A DNA stretch of 64,000 bases from Curvibacter sp. GWA2_64_110 (GTDB lineage: Bacteria > Pseudomonadota > Gammaproteobacteria > Burkholderiales > Burkholderiaceae_C): assembly GCA_001797315.1 (NCBI GenBank), contig MGPC01000024.1, positions 39,151-103,150 on the forward strand. Direction: 5' to 3'. The notes below the pieces were generated by a model. It saw only the letters and a program-made list of their open reading frames with translations. It had not been told where the DNA came from and did no database searches. This document shows, in pieces, positions 46,841 to 64,000 of the stretch (the first letter of the stretch is position 1; each line of letters starts with the position of its first letter). The translations under genes and the position numbers were made by a program.

Positions 46841-49138
46841 TCAGGCTGAGGCCACGGGCTCCACAGCGAATGATAACGACACTTGCGCCCCCACCACCTG
46901 CTCGTCCACGACGCGGTTGGCCAGGTCGATGCGCGAGCTGTGTTCATCGGCAATCTTCTTGACCACAGCCAGCCCGAGCCCGGTGCCCCGGGCCTTGGTG
47001 GTGACATACGGTTCGAAGGCACGCTTGAGGATGTTCTCGGGGAAACCGGTGCCGTGGTCGAGCACGCTCAGGCGCACCCGGCCGCTGGATTCCACCCACT
47101 GGGTGCGCAAGGTCACGCTGTTGTCGGTCCCGCTACGCGCGGCCGTTTCGGTGGCGTCCTGCGCGTTTTGCAGCAGGTTGTGCAGCACCTGGCGCAGCTG
47201 CTGCGCATCGCCCATGATGCGCGGGCAGCGCGCATCGAGTTCGGCGTGCACCGGCACATGGATATTTTCCCCGCCGTAGAGATGCAGCACTTCGCTGACC
47301 AGTGCATTGAGATCCAGCGGCTTGAGCTCGGCGGCAGGCAGGCGCGCGTAGTCGCGGAATTCATTGACCAGCCGTTTCATGGCATCAACCTGATCGACGA
47401 TGGTCTTGACCGATTTGGACAGGATCGCCTGCTCGGGCGCGTCCACCTTGCCGGAGAGCTTCATTTCCAGCCGCTCGGCCGACAGCTGGATGGGGGTCAG
47501 CGGGTTCTTGATCTCGTGCGCCAAGCGCCGCGCCACCTCGCCCCAGGCCTGGGCGCGCTGGGCGGAGACGATTTCGGAAATGTCGTCGAACACCAGCAGC
47601 CGCGCATGGCCCGGCAGTTCGGCGCCGCGCGCCACCAGGGTCAGGGTCCCGTCGGCCGTCTGGCCTGCCAGGCCGGATGGCACGCCCCCCAGTTCGAAGG
47701 ACTGCTGCCAGTGATCGAGACCATGCTCGCCGCGTTCCCCCAGAAAAGCATCGAACTGGGTCTGCACACGGCTGCCGAACTCCTGCAGGCCTTCGATGTC
47801 GGCCAGCCGCTGCCCTTCGCAGGCCGCCAGCGGCACCCGCAGGATGCGCGTGGCGCCGGGGTTGGCCGACTGGATGACACCTTGCGCATCGAGCACCATC
47901 ACGCCGGCCGTCAGGTTGTCCAGGATGGTCTGCAGGTTGGCGCGCGCTGCATTGACCTGCTCCATGCTGACCTCCACCGCACGGCGGGCATCGGCCAGCT
48001 GCTGGGTCATGTCGGCAAAGGAACGCGTCAGGCCGCCGAGTTCGTCCTTGCCCTGCAAGACGGCTTTCGGCGTGAGGTCGCCAGCGGCCACCTGGTGCAC
48101 ACCGTCGGCCAGCAGCAGCAGCGGACGCGTGATCTGGTTGCCCAGCAACACCGCCAGCAGCACCGCGCCGAAGACGGCCAGGAACAGGCTCAGGGTCAGG
48201 GTGCCGATGTACATGCGACGCAGGCCCTCGCGCGCCAGCGCCCGCTCCTGGTATTCCCGGTAGGCCTCGGTCACCGCCAGCGCATTGGCCACCAGCGCCT
48301 CCGGCAAGGCCTGCGTCACCATGAGGAAGCGGTTTTCACCCAGCATGCCCAGGCCAGATGTGGGCACCAGGACCAGCGCCTTGAGGCGCGCCTGGTGTGC
48401 GGTTTCCGCGGCGCCAGGCACAGGGACATCATCCAGCCCCTCGATCCAGGTCACGGCGCGCTGGCTGCGCGCAGCACGGAATTGCTGCGCCCCCGGCCGC
48501 TCGGGATTGAGTTGCAGTTGCGACTCGCCGACGCTGGCAATCAACTGCCCGGCGCCCCCCCAGAGCATGACATCGCGCCCGCCCAGTTGTTCGCGCACAC
48601 GCTCCAGCACCAGGCCGGCCGTCACATCGGACGTGTCCTGCAACTGCTGGGCGGCGCTGCGGCTTTTGCTGGCCAGGTCGGTCGACAGGGTTTCCAGGGT
48701 GGTACGGCCCAGGTTCAGGCCGGCTTCGAGCGCACCTTCCACCTTGACGTCGAACCAGCTCTCGATTGAGCGCGAAACGAACTGGTAAGACACCACATAG
48801 ATCAACATGCCGGGGGCGAACCCCGCCAGGGCAAAGACGGCCGCCAGCTTGACCAGCAGCCGGCTGCCAAAGCGCCCTTGGCGCAGACGACGGGCCAGGC
48901 GAAAGGCAATCCAGCCAATCACCAGCAGCAGCATGGCCGCCACCACCATATTCACCGCAAACAGGCGTGCGTAGTTGCGCTCGTACAGCTCGCGGTTGTT
49001 GGTCGCCTGGGTCAGCAGGAACAGCAGCACCAGGCCGATGGCCACCATGGCAGCCATCCCGGTACCCAGCGTCCAGCGCAGGGCACGCGACGTCTGCAAG
49101 CCCTGCTGCACGCGGGTTCCGGTGTCGGCATCGCTCAC
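46841..49138 (-). CDS. NtrY-like sensor histidine kinase
   Basis: A 765-residue membrane kinase. Two N-terminal helices and one or two more surround a large extracytoplasmic region (about 120-300). A HAMP domain (about 340-395), a PAS domain (ILDNLTAGVMVLDAQG), the phospho-acceptor histidine in RRLAHEIKNPLTPIQLSAERL and an ATPase domain ending GTGLGLAVVKKIADEH follow. Its start overlaps the DUF4390 stop (ATGA). Confidence 0.9.
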   Translation of the reverse strand: MSDADTGTRVQQGLQTSRALRWTLGTGMAAMVAIGLVLLFLLTQATNNRELYERNYARLFAVNMVVAAMLLLVIGWIAFRLARRLRQGRFGSRLLVKLAAVFALAGFAPGMLIYVVSYQFVSRSIESWFDVKVEGALEAGLNLGRTTLETLSTDLASKSRSAAQQLQDTSDVTAGLVLERVREQLGGRDVMLWGGAGQLIASVGESQLQLNPERPGAQQFRAARSQRAVTWIEGLDDVPVPGAAETAHQARLKALVLVPTSGLGMLGENRFLMVTQALPEALVANALAVTEAYREYQERALAREGLRRMYIGTLTLSLFLAVFGAVLLAVLLGNQITRPLLLLADGVHQVAAGDLTPKAVLQGKDELGGLTRSFADMTQQLADARRAVEVSMEQVNAARANLQTILDNLTAGVMVLDAQGVIQSANPGATRILRVPLAACEGQRLADIEGLQEFGSRVQTQFDAFLGERGEHGLDHWQQSFELGGVPSGLAGQTADGTLTLVARGAELPGHARLLVFDDISEIVSAQRAQAWGEVARRLAHEIKNPLTPIQLSAERLEMKLSGKVDAPEQAILSKSVKTIVDQVDAMKRLVNEFRDYARLPAAELKPLDLNALVSEVLHLYGGENIHVPVHAELDARCPRIMGDAQQLRQVLHNLLQNAQDATETAARSGTDNSVTLRTQWVESSGRVRLSVLDHGTGFPENILKRAFEPYVTTKARGTGLGLAVVKKIADEHSSRIDLANRVVDEQVVGAQVSLSFAVEPVASA

Positions 49139-49767
49139 TTGAGGTTCTCCAGCACCAGCCGCTGGCTGGCTGCCGTCGACAGGGCCCAGTCGCTCTGGCC
49201 CAGCGCGCCGATCTGCAAGGGACGCGGCAGCTGCGACACGTCGAGCCGGAAGCGGAATTCCACCCGATGCCGCGCGCCCGGATCAATATCGCTCAGATCG
49301 GCGATACGCCAACCCGAGATGCGGCGTACGGCAGCCATCGCTTCTTCCAGCGAATCGAACGTCTGGTTCAGGATTACGCCCAGACCGTTGTTGGCAATGA
49401 CGCTCGGCGACACCGCCAGACGCCAGCGCCGCGTCAGCGGATGGAACACCAGCCGCATGTGGCGCTCCACGCCCGCCACTTTCTTGTCGGCCCAGTACCA
49501 GCGCTCGCGGTAGATCTCCGCCTCGGCCACGAAAAATACCGCCACACCCTTGAGCAGCGCATCCTCCACCGCCATCGGCAAGTCGAGCTTGAGTCCAGCG
49601 CTCAGCAGAACACTGTCTTGACCGCCTTCCAGCCGCAACTGCGTCACCTCGGCCGCCGGTTCGGCCTGCACCTGGCAGGGCCAGACACTGGCCAGCATGG
49701 CGCAGGCCAGCAGCGCAGCCAGGTCAAGCCGCGCGTTTTTCCAGCAATGCGTAATAAAAGCCGTCAT
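49135..49767 (-). CDS. DUF4390 family protein, exported
   Basis: A 210-residue protein with a signal peptide (ALLACAMLASVWPCQVQAEP) and a DUF4390 domain (LPMAVEDALLKGVAVFFVAEAEIYRERWYW). Its role is unknown, but it regularly precedes NtrY-like kinases and may feed their extracytoplasmic domain. The ATG at 49767 has AGGA at eight bases and overlaps the end of rsmB by 44 bases. Confidence 0.85.
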   Translation of the reverse strand: MTAFITHCWKNARLDLAALLACAMLASVWPCQVQAEPAAEVTQLRLEGGQDSVLLSAGLKLDLPMAVEDALLKGVAVFFVAEAEIYRERWYWADKKVAGVERHMRLVFHPLTRRWRLAVSPSVIANNGLGVILNQTFDSLEEAMAAVRRISGWRIADLSDIDPGARHRVEFRFRLDVSQLPRPLQIGALGQSDWALSTAASQRLVLENLK

Positions 49768-51049
49768 GGTCACTGTCCTGATTGTCCGGGACGGCACCAT
49801 CCCTGGCGGCAAAATGCGGCAATAAATGGCCCGGCGAGGGCAGCAAACGGGCCTGGGTGTTGTGTGCAAGAAACGTTTGAATCTGCTGCTCGCCCTCGGC
49901 CTTGAACACCGAGCAGGTGCAGTACAGCAGCCGCCCACCCGCTTTGAGCAGCGGCCACAGGGTGGCCAGCAAGCGGGCCTGGATGGCCGCCAACTGCTCC
50001 ACATCGCTCTCACGACGCAGCCAGCGCACGTCCGGGTGGCGCCGCACGATACCCGAGGCGGTGCAGGGTGCGTCCAGCAAAATGGCGTCAAACGGCTGGC
50101 CATCCCACCAGGCCGCAGGCTGCCCGGCATCGGCCACCAGCACGCTGGCATGCAGACCCAGGCGTTGCAGCGTCTGGCCGATGCGCTCGGCCCGTACCGG
50201 GTCGATTTCCAGCGCCGTGACCTCGCCGGCAGCCAGTTCCAGCAGATGGGCCGTTTTACCGCCGGGCGCGGCACAGGCGTCGAGCACACGCAAGTCGGAA
50301 CGCCCGCTCAAGCCCTGCAGCAGCAAGGGAGCGGCCAGTTGCGCCGCCGCGTCCTGCACCGACACCCCGCCGGCGGAAAAACCGGGCAACGCCGACACCG
50401 GCAGCGGGGCGGCCAGCGTCACGCCGGTATCCCCGTTGCGCCAGGCATCGATGCCGGCCTCGTGCAGGCGCCGCAGGTAGGCCTCGACCGTCGTCTTCTG
50501 GACGTTGACACGCAAGGTCATCGGCGCCTGCCGGTTGTTGGCTTGCAGAACCGCCTGCCAGGCTTGTGGGTGATCCCGGCGCACGCGCTCAATCCACCAT
50601 GTCGGGTGGTTCCAGCATGCCACCGGGTCCGTCTGGGTGCGTGCCACCAAATCATGGCGTTCGCGCAGGAAGCGGCGCAGGCAGCCGTTCACGAACCCGG
50701 CTTGAGCGCGAATGGCCGCCGTGCGCTTGGCTGCCTCCACCGCCTGGTTGACCAGCGTGAAGCTTTCATACGGTGCCGCCGCCTCGTCCCAGATCAGCGC
50801 CAGCGCCGTGCACAGCAGGGCATCAACAGCAACCGGCGGTTTGCGCGGCGCCAGCAGCCGGCGCAAGGCCTCGGCGCGCCCCAGCGAACGCAGCACCTGG
50901 TACACCAGTGCCTGCACGCCTGGACGCAAGCTGGCTTGGACCCCCTCCAGCGCGGCCGTGCCCGAAACGCCTTGCCGGATGGCCGCCAGCACGGCGGCAA
51001 CCGCCTGCAGCTGGCGCCACAGGGGAATTCTGGAATCGCTCTCGCTCAT
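49724..51049 (-). CDS. rsmB: 16S rRNA m5C967 methyltransferase RsmB
   Basis: A 441-residue enzyme: a NusB-like N-terminal RNA-binding domain and a C-terminal SAM methyltransferase with LDACAAPGGKTAHLLEL, the LDAPCTASGIVRRHPD motif, and the cysteine in YCTCSVFKAEGEQQ. It methylates C967 of 16S rRNA. The start overlaps the stop of the LemA-like gene. Confidence 0.93.
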   Translation of the reverse strand: MSESDSRIPLWRQLQAVAAVLAAIRQGVSGTAALEGVQASLRPGVQALVYQVLRSLGRAEALRRLLAPRKPPVAVDALLCTALALIWDEAAAPYESFTLVNQAVEAAKRTAAIRAQAGFVNGCLRRFLRERHDLVARTQTDPVACWNHPTWWIERVRRDHPQAWQAVLQANNRQAPMTLRVNVQKTTVEAYLRRLHEAGIDAWRNGDTGVTLAAPLPVSALPGFSAGGVSVQDAAAQLAAPLLLQGLSGRSDLRVLDACAAPGGKTAHLLELAAGEVTALEIDPVRAERIGQTLQRLGLHASVLVADAGQPAAWWDGQPFDAILLDAPCTASGIVRRHPDVRWLRRESDVEQLAAIQARLLATLWPLLKAGGRLLYCTCSVFKAEGEQQIQTFLAHNTQARLLPSPGHLLPHFAARDGAVPDNQDSDHDGFYYALLEKRAA

Positions 51050-51576
51050 GTGATGGTATGTGCCGGTTTGAAGCCGAACAGCCAGGCCAGCAGATGGGCC
51101 GGGAACTGCACGATCGCCTCGTTGTACGCCCGCACCTGCCGATTGAATTCGTCCCGGGCATTGCCTACCTGCAGCGCGATATGCTCCCATTGCTGCTGCA
51201 GCACGGCCGGCAGCGGCTCACCCGCTAGGTCAGGCGGCTCGTCACGCAAGCGCTGCCACGACACGCACAGCGTCTCGTGGGCCGTCTGCAACGCACGCAT
51301 GGCCAGGGCATCCAGCGGATGGCCGCGTGCCGCCTTGAGCGAGGACTCGAATTGCCGGGCCGCTGCCAGCACGCCGGCCCGCAGACCCGACTCTTCGGCC
51401 TCGACCGGCAGGGCGAAACTGCCCTGGACCAGGGTCACGTACTGGGAGAACTGCAACTCCAGCGGGGCGAAGGCGGCAATCGCCTGCGAACGCAGGCGCA
51501 CCAGCCGGTTATAGGCTCCGACAGCCCAAAACAGCGCCACCGCCCAGACGATCCAGATCGCAACCGAAATATTCAT
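51046..51576 (-). CDS. LemA-like membrane protein
   Basis: A 176-residue protein with an N-terminal membrane helix (VAIWIVWAVALFWAVGAYNRLVRLR) and a helical coiled-coil remainder ending ARDEFNRQVRAYNEAIVQFPAHLLAWLFGFKPA, the pattern of LemA proteins. Function unknown. It overlaps rsmB by four bases and follows the rpoC terminator. Confidence 0.8.
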   Translation of the reverse strand: MNISVAIWIVWAVALFWAVGAYNRLVRLRSQAIAAFAPLELQFSQYVTLVQGSFALPVEAEESGLRAGVLAAARQFESSLKAARGHPLDALAMRALQTAHETLCVSWQRLRDEPPDLAGEPLPAVLQQQWEHIALQVGNARDEFNRQVRAYNEAIVQFPAHLLAWLFGFKPAHTIT

Positions 51577-51630
51577 GCCCGTGAGTCCTCCGAGACTGCC
51601 ACCGCCCGCTGACAAAACCGGTCCAGAAAA

Positions 51631-51663
51631 AAGCCCCAAGCGCCTGCAAAGGGCTTGGGGCTT
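51631..51663 (-). terminator. Terminator after rpoC
   Basis: AAGCCCCAAGC and GCTTGGGGCTT form a perfect 11-base stem; on the minus strand a T-run follows. It ends the rpoBC transcript. Confidence 0.9.
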
Positions 51664-51685
51664 GATTGTGCGACAGCCGCCGGCT

Positions 51686-55894
<4,209 letters not shown>

Positions 55895-55913
55895 ATGACT
55901 CTATCCCTTCAAA

Positions 55914-60026
<4,113 letters not shown>

Positions 60027-60225
60027 GAGATCTCCGGGCTATGAGGTCTTTGGCGACTGACGCGCCGGCATCACGCCGGCAGGCTTGGTGGTTGGCCGCT
60101 ACCAACCAATGGCGGACGGCCGCGCATTGCACGCGGCCCGAACCAAGGCGTCTTCTGCAGTCGGGTCAGAAGTCACTCAAAAACCCCCTTGAGAGGGAAT
60201 TTTTGGGTGCTCTCTGTAAGCACCA

Positions 60226-60258
60226 AAGGCTGGAGGCCCTTGCAGACACTCCAGCCTT
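60226..60258 (-). promoter_or_regulatory. Hairpin in the rplL-rpoB gap
   Basis: AAGGCTGGAG and CTCCAGCCTT form a perfect 10-base stem 14 bases after the rplL stop, within a 246-base gap before rpoB. In other bacteria this gap holds an attenuator and RNase III site that lower rpoBC expression relative to rplL; the same is likely here. Confidence 0.6.
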
Positions 60259-60272
60259 CGAGCAAAGTCGAA

Positions 60273-60653
60273 TTACTTGAGTTCGGCCTTGGCGCCGGCT
60301 TCTTCCAGCTTCTTCTTGGCAGCTTCGGCATCAGCTTTGGGCATGCCTTCCTTGACGGCCTTCGGAGCACCGTCCACCAGGTCCTTGGCTTCTTTCAGGC
60401 CCAGACCGGTGATTTCGCGCACAGCCTTGATGACCGACACCTTGTTGGCGCCAGCTTCCAGCAGCATCACGTTGAACTCGGTCTTCTCTTCGGCAGCAGC
60501 AGCACCGCCACCAGCAGCACCACCAGCAGCGGGCGCGGCCATGGCAGCAGCGCTCACGCCAAACTTCTCTTCGATGGCTTTCACCAGGTCGTTGAGTTCC
60601 ATGACCGTCATGCTGTCGAGCGCGGTCAAAAATGCGTCTTTATCGAATGCCAT
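60273..60653 (-). CDS. rplL: Ribosomal protein L7/L12
   Basis: A 126-residue stalk protein: N-terminal dimerisation domain, an Ala/Gly hinge ([14 protein letters not shown]), and the C-terminal factor-binding domain [34 protein letters not shown]. It recruits translation GTPases. Confidence 0.97.
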   Translation of the reverse strand: MAFDKDAFLTALDSMTVMELNDLVKAIEEKFGVSAAAMAAPAAGGAAGGGAAAAEEKTEFNVMLLEAGANKVSVIKAVREITGLGLKEAKDLVDGAPKAVKEGMPKADAEAAKKKLEEAGAKAELK

Positions 60654-60693
60654 TTTGATTTCCTAACAATTGGTTAACAAGTGTGCTGCACGC

Positions 60694-61200
60694 TCAAGCG
60701 GCAACAGCTTCGCCTTCGCCTTTTTTGGCCGCCAGAGCACCCAGCACCACGGCGGTACGGGACATCGGCGACATCAGCAAGCCACACAGCTGGGCCAACA
60801 AAACTTCCTTGGACGGGATGCTTGCCAGCTGCTTGACGCCGTTCACATCCAGGGCCTTGCCGCCGTATGCACCGCCGCGAATCACCAACTTGTCATTGGT
60901 TTTCGCGAAGTCAGCCACCACTTTCGCGGCAGCCACAGCATCGACAGAGAAGCCATAGATCAGCGGACCGGTCATCTGGTCGGCCACAACCTCGAACGAG
61001 CTGCCTGCCACAGCACGGCGAGCCAGGGTGTTTTTCAACACACTCAGGCTCACACCGGTGCTGCGTGCGGTAGCGCGCAGTTTGGTCATGTCAGCGACCG
61101 TGATACCACGGTATTCCGCCATCACGAGCGTTTGAGCTTTAGCGGCGAGGTCGGTCACTTCGGTAATGACCGCTTCTTTCTCACTGCGATTCAGACTCAA
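60694..61200 (-). CDS. rplJ: Ribosomal protein L10
   Basis: A 168-residue L10, which anchors L7/L12 to the ribosome. The N-terminus [11 protein letters not shown] and [15 protein letters not shown] are typical. The start codon is TTG, preceded by AAGGAG at six bases; no ATG fits the family N-terminus. The 250-base leader upstream is where L10 usually represses its own translation. Confidence 0.95.
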   Translation of the reverse strand: MSLNRSEKEAVITEVTDLAAKAQTLVMAEYRGITVADMTKLRATARSTGVSLSVLKNTLARRAVAGSSFEVVADQMTGPLIYGFSVDAVAAAKVVADFAKTNDKLVIRGGAYGGKALDVNGVKQLASIPSKEVLLAQLCGLLMSPMSRTAVVLGALAAKKGEGEAVAA

Positions 61201-61450
61201 GGTCTACTCCTTCAAAATGTGCCTTCGGGACAATCCCTGGGGCACGCCTCATTGCAGCGACCAACTGGTTACGGAACTCATTCCATCTGCAGCGGGATCG
61301 CCATCTGCGTTGGCTGAGCCTTGGGACGAGCCCACGACCCACGGATTAAGTGCAAACTGCACACCAACGGTCTTGGATGGCCCGCCCCGCCTTGCGACAG
61401 AGCAGCCCACCACTCCAAGCGGCCCTTGCGGGCCACCCGAATCTTTGCGA
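61201..61450 (-). promoter_or_regulatory. rplJ leader region (likely L10-binding RNA)
   Basis: The 250 bases between rplA and rplJ have no gene. By position this is the leader RNA to which the L10-L12 complex binds to repress rplJL translation, and it probably holds the rplJ promoter. The fold was not worked out. Confidence 0.5.
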
Positions 61451-62146
61451 TTACGCCGCGATGGTCTGGGTGTCCACACGGACACCGACACCCATCGTGG
61501 ACGAAACCGCCACTTTGCGCAAATACACACCCTTGCTCGAAGCCGGCTTGGCCTTGTTCAGCGCCTCCACCAATGCCGCCAGGTTGCCCTGCAGCTTGTC
61601 GGTGTCGAAGGAACGACGGCCGATGGTGCTGTGCACGATACCAGCCTTGTCAACGCGGAACTGCACCTGGCCCGCCTTGGCGTTTTTCACCGCCGTGGCC
61701 ACATCAGGGGTCACCGTGCCGACCTTGGGGTTCGGCATCAGGCCGCGCGGACCCAGGATCTGACCCAGGGTACCGACGACACGCATCGCGTCAGGCGCAG
61801 CGATCACCACATCAAAAGGCATATCACCAGCCTTGACCTGGGCAGCCAGATCATCCATGCCAACCACGTCAGCACCGGCGGCTTTGGCTTCTTCCGCCTT
61901 GGCGCCTTGGGCGAACACGGCGACGCGCTTGGTCTTGCCGGTGCCGTTGGGCAGCACCACGGCGCCACGCACCACCTGGTCGGATTTCTTGGCATCAATA
62001 CCGAGCTGCACAGCCACGTCAATGGACTCATCGAACTTGGCGTTGGCGCATTCCTTGACGATGCTCAAGGCATCGGCCAGGGCATACAGCTTGTTGCTGT
62101 CGACCTTGCCTTCAAAAGCTTTTTGTTTCTTGGTGAGCTTGGCCAT
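61451..62146 (-). CDS. rplA: Ribosomal protein L1
   Basis: A 231-residue L1 of usual length, with the RNA-binding signature [30 protein letters not shown]1 forms the ribosomal stalk near the E site and often represses its own operon. It starts directly after the rplK stop with no gap. Confidence 0.97.
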   Translation of the reverse strand: MAKLTKKQKAFEGKVDSNKLYALADALSIVKECANAKFDESIDVAVQLGIDAKKSDQVVRGAVVLPNGTGKTKRVAVFAQGAKAEEAKAAGADVVGMDDLAAQVKAGDMPFDVVIAAPDAMRVVGTLGQILGPRGLMPNPKVGTVTPDVATAVKNAKAGQVQFRVDKAGIVHSTIGRRSFDTDKLQGNLAALVEALNKAKPASSKGVYLRKVAVSSTMGVGVRVDTQTIAA

Positions 62147-62578
62147 TTACACGCCCTCCACATTCACGCCCATCGAACGGGCAGAACCAGCGATGGTGCG
62201 AACCGCGGCGTCCAGATCGGCAGCCGTCATGTCCTTCATCTTGGTCTTGGCGATTTCTTCCAGCTGGGCACGGGTGATCTTGCCGACCTTGTCCGTGTGC
62301 GGCTTGGCCGAACCCTTGTCGAGCTTGATCGCCTTCTTGATCAGGACGGTCGCAGGCGGCGTCTTGATGATGAAGGTGAAGCTCTTGTCCGCGAAGGCGG
62401 TGATCACCACCGGCAGCGGCAGACCAGGCTCAACGCCCTGGGTCTGGGCGTTGAACGCCTTGCAAAACTCCATGATGTTCAAACCGCGCTGGCCCAGTGC
62501 GGGACCGATCGGCGGCGACGGATTGGCCTTACCAGCCGGCACTTGCAGCTTGATAAAACCGACGATTTTTTTCGCCAT
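62147..62578 (-). CDS. rplK: Ribosomal protein L11
   Basis: A 143-residue L11 with the expected [24 protein letters not shown] and the C-terminal RNA-binding domain ending [19 protein letters not shown] lies before the ATG at 62578. L11 supports the GTPase centre of the 50S subunit. Confidence 0.97.
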   Translation of the reverse strand: MAKKIVGFIKLQVPAGKANPSPPIGPALGQRGLNIMEFCKAFNAQTQGVEPGLPLPVVITAFADKSFTFIIKTPPATVLIKKAIKLDKGSAKPHTDKVGKITRAQLEEIAKTKMKDMTAADLDAAVRTIAGSARSMGVNVEGV

Positions 62579-62741
62579 GCTTTTCTCCTTGCGGGTCATA
62601 ACGCCTTGGCAAACTGCCGCAGCTCCCCGGGGTTAACGACTCACATCTCACATTCGCGCCGAGTCGAAAAGCGCGAAATTCTTAATTCATCCTGCAGGGG
62701 TCAGAGCACATTGCCACGCAAGCAGCTCGTCCCGCAAAACC

Positions 62742-63332
62742 TCAAGTTTTCTCGACCTGCGAGAACTCGAGCTCCACCGGCGTCGAACGACCAAAGATCG
62801 TGACCGCTACGCGCAGCTTGTTCTTCTCGTAGTTGACCTCTTCCACCGAACCATTGAAGTCGGTGAAAGGACCCTCCTTGACGCGAACCAGTTCGCCCAC
62901 CACAAACTCGACTTTGTGACGCGGCTTGTCCGAGCCTTCCTGCATCTGGTTGACGATCTTCATGACCTCTTCTTCAGAGATCGGCGCCGGGCGGTTCTTC
63001 GCCCCGCCGACAAAACCTGTCACCTTGTTGGTGTGCTTCACCAGGTGCCAAGTGTCGTCATCCATAATCATCTCGACCAGCACGTACCCCGGAAAGAACT
63101 TGCGCTCAGTGGTGCGCTTCTGGCCATTCTTGATCTCGACCACTTCTTCCATCGGGACGAGGATGCGTCCGAATTTGTCCTGCATGCCAGCGCGATTGAT
63201 GCGCTCGATGATGTTGCGCTCAACAGCCTTCTCCATGCCGGAATAGGCATGAACCACATACCAGCGCATGTCCGGGTTGGACGGCTTGGCCGCCAGCACT
63301 TGGGAGGCCGAAGTCTCTACAACATCAGTCAT
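62742..63332 (-). CDS. nusG: Transcription termination/antitermination factor NusG
   Basis: A 196-residue NusG with the NGN domain ([29 protein letters not shown]) and a C-terminal KOW domain ([21 protein letters not shown]). It binds RNA polymerase and Rho. Start overlaps the secE stop by one base. Confidence 0.97.
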   Translation of the reverse strand: MTDVVETSASQVLAAKPSNPDMRWYVVHAYSGMEKAVERNIIERINRAGMQDKFGRILVPMEEVVEIKNGQKRTTERKFFPGYVLVEMIMDDDTWHLVKHTNKVTGFVGGAKNRPAPISEEEVMKIVNQMQEGSDKPRHKVEFVVGELVRVKEGPFTDFNGSVEEVNYEKNKLRVAVTIFGRSTPVELEFSQVEKT

Positions 63333-63715
63333 TATTTTTTCCACCCCAGAATCAAGTCGTAGAACACCCACTCGAGCGTCTTGTCGGTGAACCAGAGAAA
63401 CAAGGCCATCAGCACAACAAAACCGAACACATAGGCCGTCATCTGCACAGCCTCCTTGCGCGCCGGCCAGACCACCTTGCCGACTTCGCGCCAGGCATCA
63501 CGCCCGAACGCCAGCAACTGGCGACCCGCCTCAGCGGAGAAAAACACCACCACAGCCGCAGCAAGACCCGCAAGCAAAGCAGCCCACTGCACCAGAGCAC
63601 CTTGCTTGCCCAGCAGATAGAAAGCCACCAGACCCGCGAGCAGCAGAACGACTGCTACCGCCAGTTTGGCCTTGTCAGCCCCGCTACCAACCGTTTCAAC
63701 TTGTGACGTTGCCAT
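63332..63715 (-). CDS. secE: Preprotein translocase subunit SecE
   Basis: A 127-residue SecE with three membrane helices: two near the N-terminus (about 15-60) and the conserved C-terminal one ([26 protein letters not shown]) preceded by the amphipathic [17 protein letters not shown]. It is an essential partner of SecY. Confidence 0.96.
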   Translation of the reverse strand: MATSQVETVGSGADKAKLAVAVVLLLAGLVAFYLLGKQGALVQWAALLAGLAAAVVVFFSAEAGRQLLAFGRDAWREVGKVVWPARKEAVQMTAYVFGFVVLMALFLWFTDKTLEWVFYDLILGWKK

Positions 63716-63772
63716 GTTTACCCAATTTCGCGCGTTTGCATCTCAATCAACAGCAGCACCCTTTAGACGCTG

Positions 63773-63798
63773 AAGCCCGCCATGGTAGTGGCGGGCTT
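63773..63798. promoter_or_regulatory. Hairpin between tRNA-Trp and secE
   Basis: AAGCCCGCCA and TGGCGGGCTT form a perfect 10-base stem with a six-base loop. No T-run follows on the minus strand, so it may be a processing or attenuation site and not a full terminator. Confidence 0.5.
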
Positions 63799-63825
63799 TC
63801 AACCCATCCCTGCGGATGAATCAGG

Positions 63826-63901
63826 TGGCAGGGGCAGTAGGAATCGAACCTACAACCTTCGGTTTTGGAGACCGACGCTCTGCCAATTGAGCTATACCCC
63901 T
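63826..63901 (-). tRNA. tRNA-Trp (CCA)
   Basis: A 76-base cloverleaf with anticodon CCA in TCCAAAA, T loop TTCGATT, acceptor stem AGGGGTA/TGCCCCT and encoded CCA. It sits between tuf and secE, its usual place in proteobacteria. Confidence 0.97.
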
Positions 63902-63910
63902 ATAAAACCA

Positions 63911-64000
63911 TTACGCAATGATCTTGGCAACCACACCAGCACCCACGGTCTTGCCGCCTTCGCGGATAGCGAAGCGCAGGCCTTCTTCCATGGCGATCGG
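63911..64000 (-). CDS. tuf: Elongation factor Tu, C-terminal end (cut by window)
   Basis: Only the last 29 codons are visible, reading PIAMEEGLRFAIREGGKTVG and ending VVAKIIA, the EF-Tu C-terminus. EF-Tu delivers aminoacyl-tRNA to the ribosome. Start lies beyond the window. Confidence 0.95.
   Translation of the reverse strand, partial: PIAMEEGLRFAIREGGKTVGAGVVAKIIA

Overview
This 64 kb window reads as chromosomal DNA of a high-GC betaproteobacterium, most likely a member of the Comamonadaceae (Burkholderiales). That placement is an inference from gene content and order (rplKAJL-rpoBC behind secE-nusG, an NtrYX system beside rsmB, a second IF-1 gene, HPPD, OhrR/Ohr) and from two short dispersed repeats that I associate with this family. 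The genus cannot be fixed from the sequence. Almost every base is coding or short intergenic; no rRNA, intact insertion sequence or CRISPR array was seen.

Region 1 (1-8946) is the right-hand part of a defence island. It holds the 3' part of a HerA-type DNA translocase fused to a KTSC domain, cut by the window edge, followed by a complete type I Wadjet plasmid-restriction operon, jetABCD. Region 2 (9118-16194) holds a bifunctional phosphotransferase/kinase, then a rightward run of rhodanese, OsmC, acyl-CoA-dehydrogenase-like flavoenzyme, rubredoxin/rubredoxin reductase and slyX, then a small unknown gene with an IF-1 paralogue. Region 3 (16273-22380, leftward) is a cyanate/nitrate module: histidine kinase and response regulator, ABC binding protein, permease and ATPase, cyanase, and a DUF1348 protein.

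Region 4 (22476-37180) contains ohrR-ohr, a PilZ protein, a creatininase-family hydrolase, a B12-binding radical SAM enzyme, cyclopropane fatty acid synthase, a DsbD-type disulfide reductase, a CoA-binding protein, a small membrane protein, hemE, priA, a DUF2239-MATE operon behind an unusually symmetric promoter/operator, and a cytochrome c lipoprotein. Region 5 (37270-44025) contains katG with a likely leader peptide, an AEC transporter, rep helicase and phospholipase A. Region 6 (44035-64000, all leftward) contains hppD, an unknown gene, tRNA-Phe, the lemA-rsmB-DUF4390-ntrY-ntrX cluster, rpoC, rpoB, rplL, rplJ, rplA, rplK, nusG, secE, tRNA-Trp and the end of tuf.

The most rewarding points for a second look are the DUF2239-MATE operator, where the first gene itself looks like a ribbon-helix-helix regulator; the probable internal start that would release a free KTSC protein from the HerA gene; the leader peptide before katG; and dispersed repeats that have become part of protein-coding sequence.
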